Both the position numbers and the translations under genes were made by a program. Below the pieces are notes generated by a model. That model saw nothing but the letters and a program-made list of their open reading frames with translations, ran no database searches and had not been told where the DNA came from. From NCBI RefSeq assembly GCF_026212465.1, contig NC_080047.1, positions 40,722,422 through 40,786,421 on the forward strand: 64,000 nt of DNA, written 5' to 3'. The DNA comes from Amaranthus tricolor (Eukaryota; Streptophyta; Magnoliopsida; Caryophyllales; Amaranthaceae). Position 1 is the first letter of the stretch, and each line of letters begins with the position of its first letter. Of this stretch, positions 1 to 10,458 are shown piece by piece.

Positions 1-61
1 TCCTTCCCTCATGAGTGAGTTTGAGTAGAAAGTATAAGGGTGGAAAAGGGCAACGGTGTGA

Positions 62-65
<4 letters not shown>

Positions 66-126
<61 letters not shown>
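66..126. repeat. (AT)n microsatellite
   Basis: A run of about 60 bases of alternating T and A with no interruption. It is one of four long (AT)n runs in this window. No function is implied; length may vary between individuals. Confidence 0.95.
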
Positions 127-134
<8 letters not shown>

Positions 135-505
135 ATTTAAGGATATGTTTGACTTAGAATTTTTGAGAGAAAAGAAAGGAAGGGGGGAGGGAAAGGAAGG
201 GAGGGAAATAATATAAGTTTCCCTTGTTTATTTGGGAGGGGAGGGAAGGGAAGTGAAAGGAAGGGAAATGAGTATTTTCTCTTCAAATCTTTCCACCGTT
301 GGAGAGATTGTAACCTTATCAAAAATTATCCATGTAATCCCCTTAAATACCTCCCCTACAAATTCCTCCTCTTTAATTTTTATTATCGAAATAAGGGACC
401 GTTTGTCCCTTTAATCCCTTCTCTCCATTTTTAGCTATCCAAAGGCACTCAAAAAAGGTTTTCAATATTGCTGGATTAGGTCTATGAAGGAAGACGGATG
501 CTTTA
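127..505. other. Gene-free, strand-asymmetric purine/pyrimidine-rich stretch
   Basis: No gene is seen. The left half is rich in GGGA/GGAAGGG runs and the right half in CCCTT/TCCTCC runs, so the two halves can pair imperfectly. The composition is close to that of the MITE immediately downstream (506-784). It may be an older, rearranged copy of the same family, but no clean ends were found. Confidence 0.4.
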
Positions 506-784
506 CGGAGTGTTTGGGTAGCATGTTCGGAAGGAAAGAATGGGGAGGGAAGAGGACGAGAAGGAAGGGAAGAGGCAAGGGAGATTATTGATTTTTCCTA
601 TCAAAGTTTTTAATGTAAGGATTTGTTTAGTATAAAATGTAAGGGACTTTTTTACCCTCTAGTTCCCTCCCTTCCATTTCCCTCTCCTCCTCTTTTGGCT
701 TCCAATTTCCAAATGAGGAAAATATCATCCCTCTATGCCCCTTCATTTCCTTTTCGTCCATTTCCTTCCATCCAAACATAGTGT
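506..784. mobile_element. MITE with imperfect GGAGTGTTTGG-type inverted ends
   Basis: The left end reads CGGAGTGTTTGGGTAGCATG and the right end runs TTCCATCCAAACATAGTG, giving imperfect terminal inverted repeats built on GTGTTTGG/CCAAACA. The body starts with GGAAGGAAAG-type purine runs and ends with complementary CTTTCC-type pyrimidine runs, so the whole element can fold back. It has no coding capacity. Size (about 280 bp) and end sequence fit the non-autonomous DNA-transposon families common in plants. No target duplication could be fixed. Confidence 0.55.
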
Positions 785-1534
785 TAGTTGTCTTTTCTTT
801 AGGCTTTCAAAAATTCAAAACTTCTCTTTTCTTCCTTCTTCCTCAAATTCTGAATCCTCTTATCCAAATATGTGACAAGTCTGATTGCAATGCATAAAGT
901 TCCGAGTACTTGTGTAGTTGTAACACCATACCCTTGCTTCATATCTTGGTTGGGTATGGCAGAAAGATCGTATCTCTAGAATAGAAGGCTTCAAAAGTGG
1001 AGAAGCATAAGCCAATTCCCCTTTGATGTATTGAATTTTTCACATCTATAGTCATGATTGACTCATGAGTAATAAGTATATCTATTTTATTATATTTGAG
1101 TTTTAGATATTTTTAAAAATTGTGAAAACACTATTATCTGTTAAAACTGTTCCTAAGATGTGAACTTCTGATTCAGGTAATATGCCGAGCCTATCATCAA
1201 GCAATGCTGTCCCTCGAGTGGTACTTGACCATGGGATTTCAAAAGCTGTTCTGCAAGCCCAATCATATACACTATACTTCAACTGTTGATCTAATAATTA
1301 TTCTTCTGATTATCGACTCTCTGGCATCCTTTTGGATATTTTTAAATCTGAAGGATTCTTTTACCTTATACCAAGAGCAAACGTTCAGTGAAGCACAGAA
1401 TATCAATACTTCAAGGCTAGGTAAACGCTTCTTTATCGTTCTGCCTACTCCTTGACCTTCTTTATTGTAGCCATTGTCAGATGCTCTTTTAATCTTTGGA
1501 ATCCACCAAATGATTGTTAAATTAAAGCAAGATT
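785..1534. other. Gene-free stretch with an unrecognised exon-like ORF (1204-1455)
   Basis: A plus-strand open frame of 83 codons at 1204-1455 follows an AG-rich acceptor-like site near 1176, and its DNA is slightly less AT-rich than its surroundings. Neither this frame nor the overlapping +1 frame (PSLSSSNAVPRVVLDHG) was recognised. It may be a relic exon of the broken AT-hook gene downstream or chance. Confidence 0.25.
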
Positions 1535-2596
1535 GATAGGAAATTCTATTTTAACCGCAAACGCATGGTGTACGTGTAGCTGAGGGTCGAATGCGAGGAA
1601 GCGAGTTAATGAATTTGTTTAACTGATAACCACGGGATACAAAAACACACAATTGTAAATGATGATTAATCTAATACTAATAAAACAAATAATTAAAATG
1701 ATGCAAATAAAACTAGTAAATAAAGCAAAGACAACAATTTGATATGAAGATAACAATAATAAAGCAAATTTAGGAAGTCGGGAATCACCTAATTCTAGCA
1801 TGGAAATCAATTACTCTCATAATTGTATGAAATTGAATCTTTAACATGATTAAAAGTGATCTAATTAATCTCACGCTCTATTGACTAATATCTTTTTAAG
1901 ACCTTACTAATATTAATTCTCAAACTTCCGTTTTGCTGGTTAAAACTAGTATGAATTTAACTTAAATATACCTCAATCCTAAATTAATCCTTATTTCAAA
2001 CTTCCGTTTCATTGAAAAAGTTAACAAAGATATTTAAACTAAGGTTCATTAAGCATAGATTTAATCATAGATTCAAATTTCACACAATTAATTAATCAAA
2101 ATCATTCCATGTATCAAATTAGGGTCAATCCCTTAATCTTAGAAGGGAAATCTACTCACTAGACATAATGATGAACATGGAATTAACAATAAGTAAAAAC
2201 TTAATTAAAATGCTAAACATAATGAAAATAAGTAATTAAAGACAATTGACCAAATAATTAAAAGACAAGATAAAGAAACTTACTAATTGAAACATGAACA
2301 AACTATGAATTGCATCAAATTAAGTAAAAGTAATAATGGAGGAACATAAAACTGAGTTTCTTCCTAAGAACTCAAGACTAAGAGAAGACATAAAAAATTA
2401 AGACAAAAAAAAACTAAAAATAAAAATTACCACAATTTTTACTCCTAGCCTATTTTGGGTAAAATCCCAAAGAGTAACTGAAATCCTAATGATTAAAATA
2501 AAATAAAACATTAAAATGATAGAGAAAACCGCCGGCATTGTGCAGATCAGAGGAATTCTAGATTGGTTATCAGCTGATAGGAATATCTATTTTAAC
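1535..2596. repeat. About 1-kb AT-rich insertion between 21-bp direct repeats
   Basis: GATAGGAAATTCTATTTTAA at 1535 recurs at 2576 as GATAGGAATATCTATTTTAA (two mismatches; the match extends one base further to 21 bp). Between them lies about 1.02 kb of very AT-rich sequence with no coding frame. It includes two related TTTCAAACTTCCGTTT-like stretches near 1920 and 1995. The arrangement looks like an insertion bounded by a long target duplication or by short terminal direct repeats. I could not place it in a known class; it does not start TG or end CA, so a simple solo LTR is unlikely. Confidence 0.45.
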
Positions 2597-2762
2597 GTAT
2601 AGAATTACTTCTTATCTTCAATTTATTTAAATGTTAAAGGATTTCTATGGATTTATGCAAGGATACTTATGAATCATGATGGAATAATTGATCAAAACTT
2701 GATTGGTTTCTGTATACAGGTCTCTTGAACCATTGTTAAGGGTTTATCTAGGATTCTAGATC

Positions 2763-3174
2763 ATGTGTAGGGTTAGAGGAAAAAGCAGGAAGCAAACTGT
2801 TACATCTCATAAAGATGTTGGGAGTGAAAAAGAGGAGATATTTCTGGACTCTAAGCGAAGAGGAAGGCCACAGAAACCATTGAAGGATGAGGTTGAAGAT
2901 GACGAGGTTGAGAAGTTAGCTAATGGTGATGATCGAGAATGGAAGGATTAACATGACTAACAAAAACTCAGGAAGTTAAATTTGGGCTGAAAATGGAGCT
3001 AAAAGGAAGAGGTCGTTTCAAGCTAAAGATTGTTCGGATTGTGTCAAGGAGGAAATTGGCTTAAAAACCAATTCTGTTGTTAAAGATTCTGCAAAATCAG
3101 TAGGGTTTAGGCAAAATGGAAGCAGACGAAAAAATAAGCCTCGTCGAGCTGAAGTTGGTGTAGAATGCAATTGA
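2763..3174 (+). pseudogene. Broken AT-hook gene (RGRPQKP family of unknown function)
   Basis: The first frame (2763-2951) begins MCRVRGKSRKQTVTSHKDVG and carries the AT-hook-like core KRRGRPQKPLKDEVEDDEVE, a minor-groove DNA-binding motif followed by an acidic stretch. That frame ends in a stop at 2949. In the next frame, from about 2941, the sequence continues as GRINMTNKNSGS, meets a TAA near 2977, then runs to a basic tail (GFRQNGSRRKNKPRRAEVGV) and a final stop at 3172-3174. From memory the head, AT-hook and basic tail occur together in an uncharacterised plant nuclear protein family of this layout. The frameshift and internal stop suggest a dead copy of about 135 residues, though a sequencing error in the frame change cannot be excluded. 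An acceptor-like TTTCTGTATACAG lies upstream near 2719. Confidence 0.5.
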
Positions 3175-4410
3175 GCTTGAAGATGCTGCTATGACTTTCA
3201 CTACTCTCATTTTGTTACAATTCAAGCATAGGGTCGGCTTTTATTGGCTCGTTTTCGTGTTTGCCTTTTCTTGTGAAGTGTTTAAGCTCAATCTCTTGTT
3301 CATTGAGATTGTCATTTTTCCCTAATGAACATAACTTTCTGGTTTTTGAACCTTAAAACAAGTTATAGCTATGTATATTTTCATTGATGACTTTGATGAT
3401 CATATATACCTACTTTACATTTCCTTTCTTGCTGTGTGTCTGAGAATATCTTAGTTTACCTTTAGAATAGTCGATTTGAAGATGTGACTTTGTTACAAAC
3501 CTTTTATTTCAAGATTTTGTCTAAGATAATTAAAAGGTACGCTCGTTTCTCTTCGAACAAAGTTAACTATCCTTGTGTTTTCTTCTTGGATGTAAAATGA
3601 AACTTCACTGTGGCGATGGTTCAAATCGTTTGGGGCTTCGTTTTGGTAAATTGTTCCAACTGAATCAATTGTCTCTTCACATTTTCGTCTAACGAGTTCT
3701 ACTTTGCCTTCAGGTCTCTGCAGTGCCTTCCTTTGGCAAGCCAAGCATTTGGCGCCTGAATCATTGAAGTTCTGGGAGTGAGGTTTGTATCGAGTAAAAG
3801 AAACTTGTACTGAAATGATGAATTTTACAGTTCCTAAGTAGAATTGTCTTGTAAATCATTCTTGACATGGAAGTTCTGAGTATGTTCAATATGTTCGACC
3901 GCACAAAGCTAAAAAATCGAGGGTCATAATATTAAAATACGTAATATATATTCAATGTTCAAAGATATAAAGTTGTTAGAAAAATCTCATAAATTTTTGA
4001 AATTGCGCAATATTAATTGTTTTTCCACCTCTGATTCTTGATGTAGGTTTTATATAGGATTATGGTCAATATGTCTCAGAAGATATTATTCTATGGTTTA
4101 AAAAGCAGAAACTTTGCCTTGGCTGACATTCCCAGAGTCCAGAGAGGTGCGTTTTTCTTACAAGCTTTTCATATCGCGGATGCTTTACTTTGAAGGGATT
4201 ATCATCATATCACATCATTCTGGAAAGTATATTAAGAAGCTTGGCTTTGCACCATGACGAGTCATTTCTGCTACATGAAATGCAGTATCTATGTTGCGCC
4301 GTTATCATGCAAACGGCCTTGTTTATCTTCATTGTTTTACTTTATAGAGTGCAGTTTTCAGCAACCTAGTTCATTCTTCTATTGCAATCCCCATCTTTAT
4401 TATTCATATT
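3175..4410. other. Gene-free stretch; nothing recognised
   Basis: It follows the broken AT-hook gene and may contain its old 3' flank. A minus-strand frame of 83 codons at 3493-3744 was read but matches nothing I know, and its codon use does not stand out. The right edge is AT-rich and ends in (TCA)n/(ATC)n trinucleotides near 4405-4432. Confidence 0.4.
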
Positions 4411-4560
4411 ATTATCATCATCATCATCATACCTAGTGTATCCCGCCCATAGAATAATCATTAGCAGGGTCTGGGAAAGGAAGGATTGCAGCAACTCATA
4501 CCCATAAAGGTGTTTAATGTGTCCTGCAGGGTCGGCCTGCACATCTATACAGGTTAATGA
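4411..4560 (+). repeat. SINE-like fragment after an (ATC)n run
   Basis: A run of TATTATCATCATCATCATCA leads into CCTAGTGTATCCCGCCCATA and then GCAGGGTCTGGGAAAGGAAG. The order trinucleotide run, CC(C/T)AGTGTATCCCGC and CAGGGTCTGGG is one I recognise from a short dispersed plant repeat, here diverged after about 100 bp. The class assignment is from memory and tentative. The gypsy element starts 25 bp downstream. Confidence 0.4.
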
Positions 4561-4584
4561 TTTTGTTGCATTTACGATCATAAC

Positions 4585-5950
4585 TGATGCAAATGCATCA
4601 GGGAACAATGGCCATGACAATGTGCAAGGAACCAGCCCAAAATAGATATCCGTTTCACTTATGCTAGAAGGCCCAAGAAGAAGTCACTAGAAGATGGTTG
4701 AAGCTGCCAACCTGGACGATCATTACAGTTTTGAGTAGAGGGTAATGTAGTAAATTTAGAAGAAAGTTTGTTAAGAGTTTGTTAGCCCAGATACTTTGTT
4801 AAGAGCATACTTGAGGAGGTTTGTTATGAACCTGTTATATAATAAGAGAATGAGGTAGAAGAGAAGGCAGGAAATTTTATTATCAAACACATAGTGTTAC
4901 TGGGAGAGCACCTTCCTCTCGAAAGAAGGATCTTGTAATAGTCAATCACTGTGTGCAAATAGCAATCCACATTCTCTAAATCATTCTTCCTTTCTCTTCT
5001 TTTACTGTAATACTCTGGTTCCCAGCACAATGCTAATCAGGAACAGGACAGTGATCCCAACTTGTCTTCTACGCCAAATACTCATGAAGACCAAGGGTCA
5101 AGCGTTGACACCTCTCATACATCAGGCATAGACCTAAGAACACGCATTGGGGCTGAGAAACTCAAAGCCTTGCAGAAACTAGCATTCTGAGCTTAAGGGA
5201 CATAACAGATAGCAGCAAAGGAACAACAGGAGAATCTGACGAACAGCAGACCTTGCTGACCATCCTGTGCACAGACCGAGAACATCTGGACCAGGAGGAA
5301 GACAGGAGCGTCATCTCTCTACATGGACCAAGCCATAGAGGGCCTAGAGTCTTACTAACAATCCACCAGGAAGCCGGTAATACGCGTTGAAGGAGGCCTG
5401 GCCAGCAGACGAAGAAAATCAGAAAATTGGCTAAGTGTTTGCCTTCTGTTCATATTTCTGTTTTGTTAGTTTTCCACGTGTATTAGGCAAGTTAATTGTA
5501 ACGGCTAGTTTTAGATACCAAACTCTATAAATACATAGGCTCTCATGTAATAGACACGTTTTCATTTGATCAATCAATATTCTGAGGTATTTTTCAGAGA
5601 AGTTTCATTTTCTGTTTTGTGAAGTTTTTGTGCAAACTTCATCAAGTTGTGAGACAACTTGGCCGGAGAGTTTGAAGAGTTACGTAGAAACTTGGATTCT
5701 CAACGGAACCTTGCAATCAAGGCTTCAATATCCTTGCATTGTAATAGTCATAGGATCGTTATCCCAAACAGGCAAAGGGCAACAATCACCCTCGTCAGAA
5801 AATCAAGAAGGTCTTTCTTTGGCTGTTGTGAGTGTCTGTGCATTTGTTTGTGAAGTAATTCGGATTTCTGAATGCACCATTGATTAAGGTTGATTAACAA
5901 CGAGAATCAGTGCATAACAAAGGCCATAATCAGCCCTTTGTTTTGCATCA
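4585..5950 (+). repeat. 5' LTR of the gypsy element, with a nested solo LTR
   Basis: Apart from the 405-bp insertion at 4623-5027, it matches the 3' LTR along its length (about 956 against 957 bp). Seen differences are few: for example, one base is lost in the GGGGCTGAGAAACTC segment near 5153, and there are scattered substitutions. A promoter-like TATAAATA lies at 5526-5533. The ends TGATGC/GCATCA are the short inverted repeats of an LTR. Confidence 0.93.
4623..5027 (+). mobile_element. Solo LTR (405 bp) nested in the gypsy 5' LTR
   Basis: The insertion begins TGCAAGGAACCAG and ends CTCTGGTTCCCAGCA, so it has TG...CA ends within an imperfect inverted repeat of about 14 bp. It is flanked by the 5-bp duplication CAATG at 4618-4622 and 5028-5032. 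The uninterrupted site survives in the 3' LTR of the host element, where a single CAATG is present at the matching point. A TATATAATAAGAG promoter-like motif near 4836 suggests plus orientation. There is no internal domain, so this is a solo LTR or a very small LTR-like element. It inserted after the gypsy element did. Confidence 0.85.
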
Positions 5951-5953
5951 ACT

Positions 5954-5965
5954 TGGTATCAGAGC
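5954..5965 (+). other. Primer-binding site of the gypsy element (tRNA-iMet)
   Basis: TGGTATCAGAGC, complementary to the 3' end of plant initiator methionine tRNA, lies three bases after the 5' LTR end. This is the usual primer of many plant gypsy and copia elements. Confidence 0.93.
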
Positions 5966-6235
5966 GCAATTATGAATTGGGAAAGGGTAGTACAAAGTAG
6001 CAGTTTGAGGAAAGAGGTTTCATATTGTTTCTGGGAATTTCGAAGGAAAGGCGCTGGGCGATTTTTTGAAATCGTCATACAAAATCAATCATCAGTGATT
6101 TTACGGCATACAGGGATAAAAGATACACGCCATTACATTGGGATTGTTTTCATGCATTTTTATTTTTCGCATTCGTCTTGTCATAAATTGTTTGTGTGCA
6201 TTGCTGGATATTTAGCTGTCTCTGGTCGAACGGAT

Positions 6236-7360
6236 ATGACCATGGAGGAAAGATTTGGGATGCTAGAGGAGAACATGCGTATTGTTATGCAGACTTTGAA
6301 CCAATTACGGATAGGCAACCATAACGATAGAGCACCAAACCCTAATTTGCAACCATACGAGGATCGAACAATGAAGTTAGATATCCCTGAATTTGATGGA
6401 CTTTCACATGACCCAACCAAATATCTAGAATGGGAAGGAAGACTGGAACAATACTTTGAATTTAGGGAAACACCATTGGACCACCAGTTCAAGGTAGCTA
6501 AGGTGAAATTGATTAAGTCAGCTGCGGTTTGGTTAGAGGGGATTCAGAAACAGAGACTTAGGGAGGAAAGAAATAGGATCAACACTTGGGGAAAACTTAG
6601 AAAACACATGAGAAGAAGATATGTCCCAAAATCCTACAAACAACAACAGTATGTGCAACTCAATGCCATGAAACAAGGGAATAGATCAGTGCAGGAGTTC
6701 ATGAATGAATGGGAAAGATTATATGTTTTGTGTGACATCCATGACCCTGAGGACATGAGGGTAAGCAGGTTTGTAGCAGGATTGAGAGAGGAAATTAGGG
6801 ATAACATGATGATTACGCCTGACCTCACTCTACATGCAGCAAGCTTACATGCTATTGAGGTTGAGAAGTATCTGAAAAGGTTAGCGGCTGCACACACTAA
6901 GACCACCAGGACCTACAACCCTAAGAACACCGGTAGCTTCACCACACCTAGAAAGGAAGTACAGAATACTGGACCCAAGAGCAATACAGCAAGAACAGAG
7001 CCCCCCACGAACTCTAAGGATGTGATATGTTTTAAGTGCAATGGAAGAGGTCACTACAAGAGGGATTGTCCTAATGCTAGAGCCTTTACCATGAGAGAGT
7101 GGAATGACATTAGGCAAAACACCAACCCCAAGAGAATGTTAGTCTCAAGGAATGGGCAAGAAGAAGAGATTGACCCACCTAACCTTAGTGATGAAGATGG
7201 TACTTATTTGGAAGATGAAGAAGGGAACAGACGCATATATGAGGGAGATACTGAGGAGGAAGAAGAGGGAGATTTGGAGAAGATCCCACCTGAGGAAGAG
7301 CATGTTAGTTTAATCATTAGGAGAAGCTTCCACACTACACCCATGGCAAAAAAAGTCTGA
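6236..7360 (+). pseudogene. gag region of the gypsy element
   Basis: The frame is open from 5972, but the likely start is the ATG at 6236 (MTMEERFGMLEENM), just before the conserved capsid-type region. A retrotransposon gag domain follows (WLEGIQKQR, RYVPKSYKQQQYVQL, VQEFMNEWERL). A CCHC zinc knuckle, CFKCNGRGHYKRDC, sits at about 7028-7069, then an acidic tail. Gag packages the element's RNA. The frame ends at 7358-7360 just after a run of seven A at 7348-7354, where the reading shifts by one base relative to the protease that follows. Family members usually encode gag and pol in one frame, so this looks like a disabling one-base insertion. Gag itself looks complete. Confidence 0.85.
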
Positions 7361-8153
7361 CCAAAGGGAGAATATTTTTCAGACCAAGTGTAAGGTGCAA
7401 GGGAAAGTTTGTGATTTAATCATTGATAGTGGGAGAGAATCAAATTGCATCAGTAAGCAGCTGGTAGATGAGTTGAAATTAGAAACCAAGCCTCACCCCC
7501 ACCCATACAAGATGAAATGGTTAGACAATAAAGCTAGTGGTTCAGTGAGCAGACAGTGCTTGGTAAGCATGACCTTGGGAACCTATGTGGATGATATTAT
7601 GTGTGATGTGTTAGAGATGGATGCCTGCCATTTGCTGTTAGGTAGGCCATGGCAATATGATAGGAAGACCACACACAATGGCTATACAAACACCTACACT
7701 CTTAGGCATAATGGAAAGAAAAAGGAGCTATTACCCCTGCCTCCCCACAGGACTGTTCCTCCTAAACCCACCCAGATACTTGTTCATTTAATGAGCAGAA
7801 GGGAGTGTGAGAAAGAGATCCAAGGGGAAGGAGAGATTTACCTTCTGGTTACTAAGGAAGTCCATGAACCTATGCCTATACCCCCTGAGTTGAGAGGACT
7901 ATTAGACCAATACAAGGATGTTTTCCCTGCTGATTTGCCCCCTGGTTTACCCCCTGTGAGAGGTATTGAACACCAGATAGACTTAATACCAAGAGCTAGC
8001 TTGCCCAATAAACCTGCCTATAGGTCCAACCCCAAGGAAACTCAAGAACTACAAAGACAAGTAGAGGAACTAATGCAAAAAGGGTATGTCAGGGAGAGTT
8101 TAAGCCCCTGTGCAGTGCCTACTCTGTTAGTGCCAAAGAAGGATGGCACATGA
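7361..8153 (+). pseudogene. Protease and RT N-terminus of the gypsy element
   Basis: The frame shift after gag places this part in a different phase. The QRENIF...KVCDLIIDSG block near 7369-7430 is the entry to the aspartic protease, with the catalytic D-S-G present. The linker then leads to the RT start, with the VFPADLPPGLPPVRGIEHQI and VPTLLVPKKDGT motifs. The frame ends at a TGA (8152-8154) at a position where gypsy RTs have tryptophan, so the stop is a likely G-to-A change. RT would be truncated before its catalytic residues. Confidence 0.85.
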
Positions 8154-8154
8154 A

Positions 8155-9619
8155 GAATGTGCATTGACAGCCGTAGTGTGAACAACATAACAGTTAAGTA
8201 TAGATTCCCTATACCCAGGATTGATGATATCTTGGATGAATTAGGTGGTTGTCAATGGTCAAGGTGGATCTAAGGAGTGGATACCACCAAATGAGGATGA
8301 AAGCTGGGGATGAATGGAAAACTGCTTTTAAAACAAAGTATGGGTTGTATGAATGGCTTGTGATGCCCTTTGGGTTAACTGGAGCACCCAGTACTTTCAT
8401 GAGGTTAATGAATGAGATCTTGAGACCATTTTTAGGGAAATTCATTGTTGTTTATCTAGATGACATACTCATTTACAGTAGAGGAAAGACAGAACACCTA
8501 AACCATCTGTAACAATTGTTTGAAGTTCTGAAGAAACAGAGGCTGTATGCCAAGCTAGAGAAATGTAACTTCCTCTTACCTGAAGTCAGTTTTTTAGGGT
8601 ACATCATAGGGAAGGCAGGAATAAGGGTAGATCCTGCTAAAGTTCAAGCAATCCAAGAGTGGCCCACGCCCACAACCCTTACACAAGCTAGATCATTCCA
8701 TGGGCTGGCTTCTTTTTATAGGAGATTTATCAAAAACTTCAGCTCTGTTTTAGCCCCTGTTACTGAGTGTACCAAGCAAAGAAAATTTGAGTGGACCCCT
8801 GCTGCACAAAAGGCTTTTGAGACCCTCAAGGAGATGATGTGTAAGACACCTATACTCAAACTACCTGACTTTGCCAAACCATTTGAGTTAAAGTGTGATG
8901 CCAGTGGAGTAGGCATTGGAGCAGTCCTAGTGCAAGAGGGTAGACCCATAGCTTTCTTTAGTGAGAAGCTGAATCATAGTAGGTTGAATTATTCTACATA
9001 TGACAAGGAATTTTATGCTATTATTAGGGCTTTTGAGCATTGGTCCCACTACTTAAGGATCCAACCATTTGTCCTACATACTGACCATGAATCCTTAAAG
9101 TACATCAACAGCCAACATAAACTAAGTAGTAGACACGCTCGGTGGGTTGAGTACATGCAGACTTTTGATTTTGCAACCAAGTATAAAATAGGAAAAACTA
9201 ACATCATAGCTGATGCCCTCAGTAGAAAATACAGTATACTTGGGAAAGTAGGATCTAGGATTTTGGGTTTTGAGTTCATCAAAGAACAATACTCTGCTTG
9301 CCCTGATTTTGCTGAGATTTATCAGTCCTGTAAGGACAAACCTCAAGGCCTGTTTAGCATTTACCAAGGTTTCCTGTTCAAGGGAAACAAATTATGCATA
9401 CCTAAGCTTCCCCTCAGATTTGTTTTAGTGAAGGAGGTACATGAAGGAAGCATAGCTGGCCATTTTGGAATACAAAAGACTTTAGATATGCTTGCTAAAC
9501 ATTTCTTTTGGCCAAAGATGCTGGGCACGGTAGGAAAACATGTTTTGAAATGTGAAGTTTGTCTTAAGGCCAAGGTGACTTTTCACAAGGGAGAATACAT
9601 ACCCTTACCCCTTGCATAG
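8155..9619 (+). pseudogene. RT, RNase H and integrase zinc finger of the gypsy element
   Basis: After the TGA the RT continues ([11 protein letters not shown]) until about 8245, then shifts frame. From 8249 it reads [25 protein letters not shown] and the RT catalytic YLDDILIYS (about 8450-8476). A TAA at 8510-8512 breaks it again, and the same frame resumes to 9619. RNase H follows (LKCDASGVGIGAVL, HTDHESLKYI, NIIADALSRK). The integrase HHCC zinc finger lies at about 9430-9580 (H...H...CEVC). A TAG ends this frame at 9617-9619. These parts would normally be one pol polyprotein. Confidence 0.85.
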
Positions 9620-10458
9620 AGACCTTGGGAGCATATTAGTATGGACTTTATAATGGCATTACCAAAAACTAAGAGAGGGAAAGATGCCATAATGGTGGTT
9701 GTGGATAGGTTTTCAAAAATGTCACACTTTATTGCCTGCACTAAGGTGGATGATGCACAAAGCATTGGAAGACTTTTTTTTGCTGAAATTGTTAGATTGC
9801 ATGGCATACCAAAAACAATTGTTTCAGACAGAGACAGTAAATTTCTAAGCCATTTTTGGAAAAGTTTGTGGAAGTTGTTAGGCACTAAACTATTGTTTAG
9901 TGCGGCTTACCATGCGCAAACCGATGGCCAAACAAAGGTACTAATAGAACATTGGGCACCTTACTTAGAACTTTAATACATAAAAATATGAGGGAATGGG
10001 ACTTAAAGTTATGCTACGCTGAGTTTGCATATAATAGAGCCCCCAATCGTGCCACTAAACACACCCCCTTTGAATGTGTATATGGCACTAACCCTCTGTT
10101 GCCTGTATCTCTAATTGATTTCCCTACGTGTGACAGTAAGCAACTGGAGGCAGAAGAGATAATCAAGCAAATGGAATCAATTCACAGCTGACAAGCATTT
10201 GAAAGCAAGACCATCCATTAAAGAAGGAGACCAAGTATGGGTATATCTCAGGAAGAAAAGATTTCCACAGCTCAGAAGAAACAAACTGCAACCAAGAGCC
10301 ATAGGTCCCTACCCAGTGTTGAAGAAATTTGGAGATAATGCTTTTGAGATTCAACTGCCTGCAAAATACAACATCTCCCCTGTCTTCAATATAGGAGATC
10401 TTACCTTACATCAACCAGCTCAAGAATTAGGGACAATTCTTCCCCAAGAAGGAGGGGT
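9620..10458 (+). pseudogene. Integrase core and C-terminus of the gypsy element, broken
   Basis: The integrase core is readable: [12 protein letters not shown] holds the first catalytic Asp and [14 protein letters not shown] the second. At the third catalytic site (QTDGQTKV near 9928) the expected Glu is replaced by Lys, and a one-base loss soon after moves the frame. The distal core then reads in another phase from about 9947 to 10191 ([30 protein letters not shown]). A further shift near 10187 leads into the C-terminal domain (EGDQVWVYLRKKRFP, LQPRAIGPYPVLKKFGDNAF). Both the active-site change and the shifts show the integrase is dead. Confidence 0.85.

Noticed and set aside
3493..3744. Minus-strand 83-codon ORF with a Cys/Lys-rich start
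   Set aside because: No recognised family, no supporting splice or promoter signs, and AT-rich surroundings.
4366..4620. Minus-strand 84-codon ORF with an Asp run near 4400
   Set aside because: The Asp run is the translation of the (ATC)n microsatellite, and the frame crosses the gypsy boundary.
7348..7354. Programmed -1 frameshift between gag and protease
   Set aside because: The required shift is +1, and plant relatives have a single frame, so mutation is simpler.
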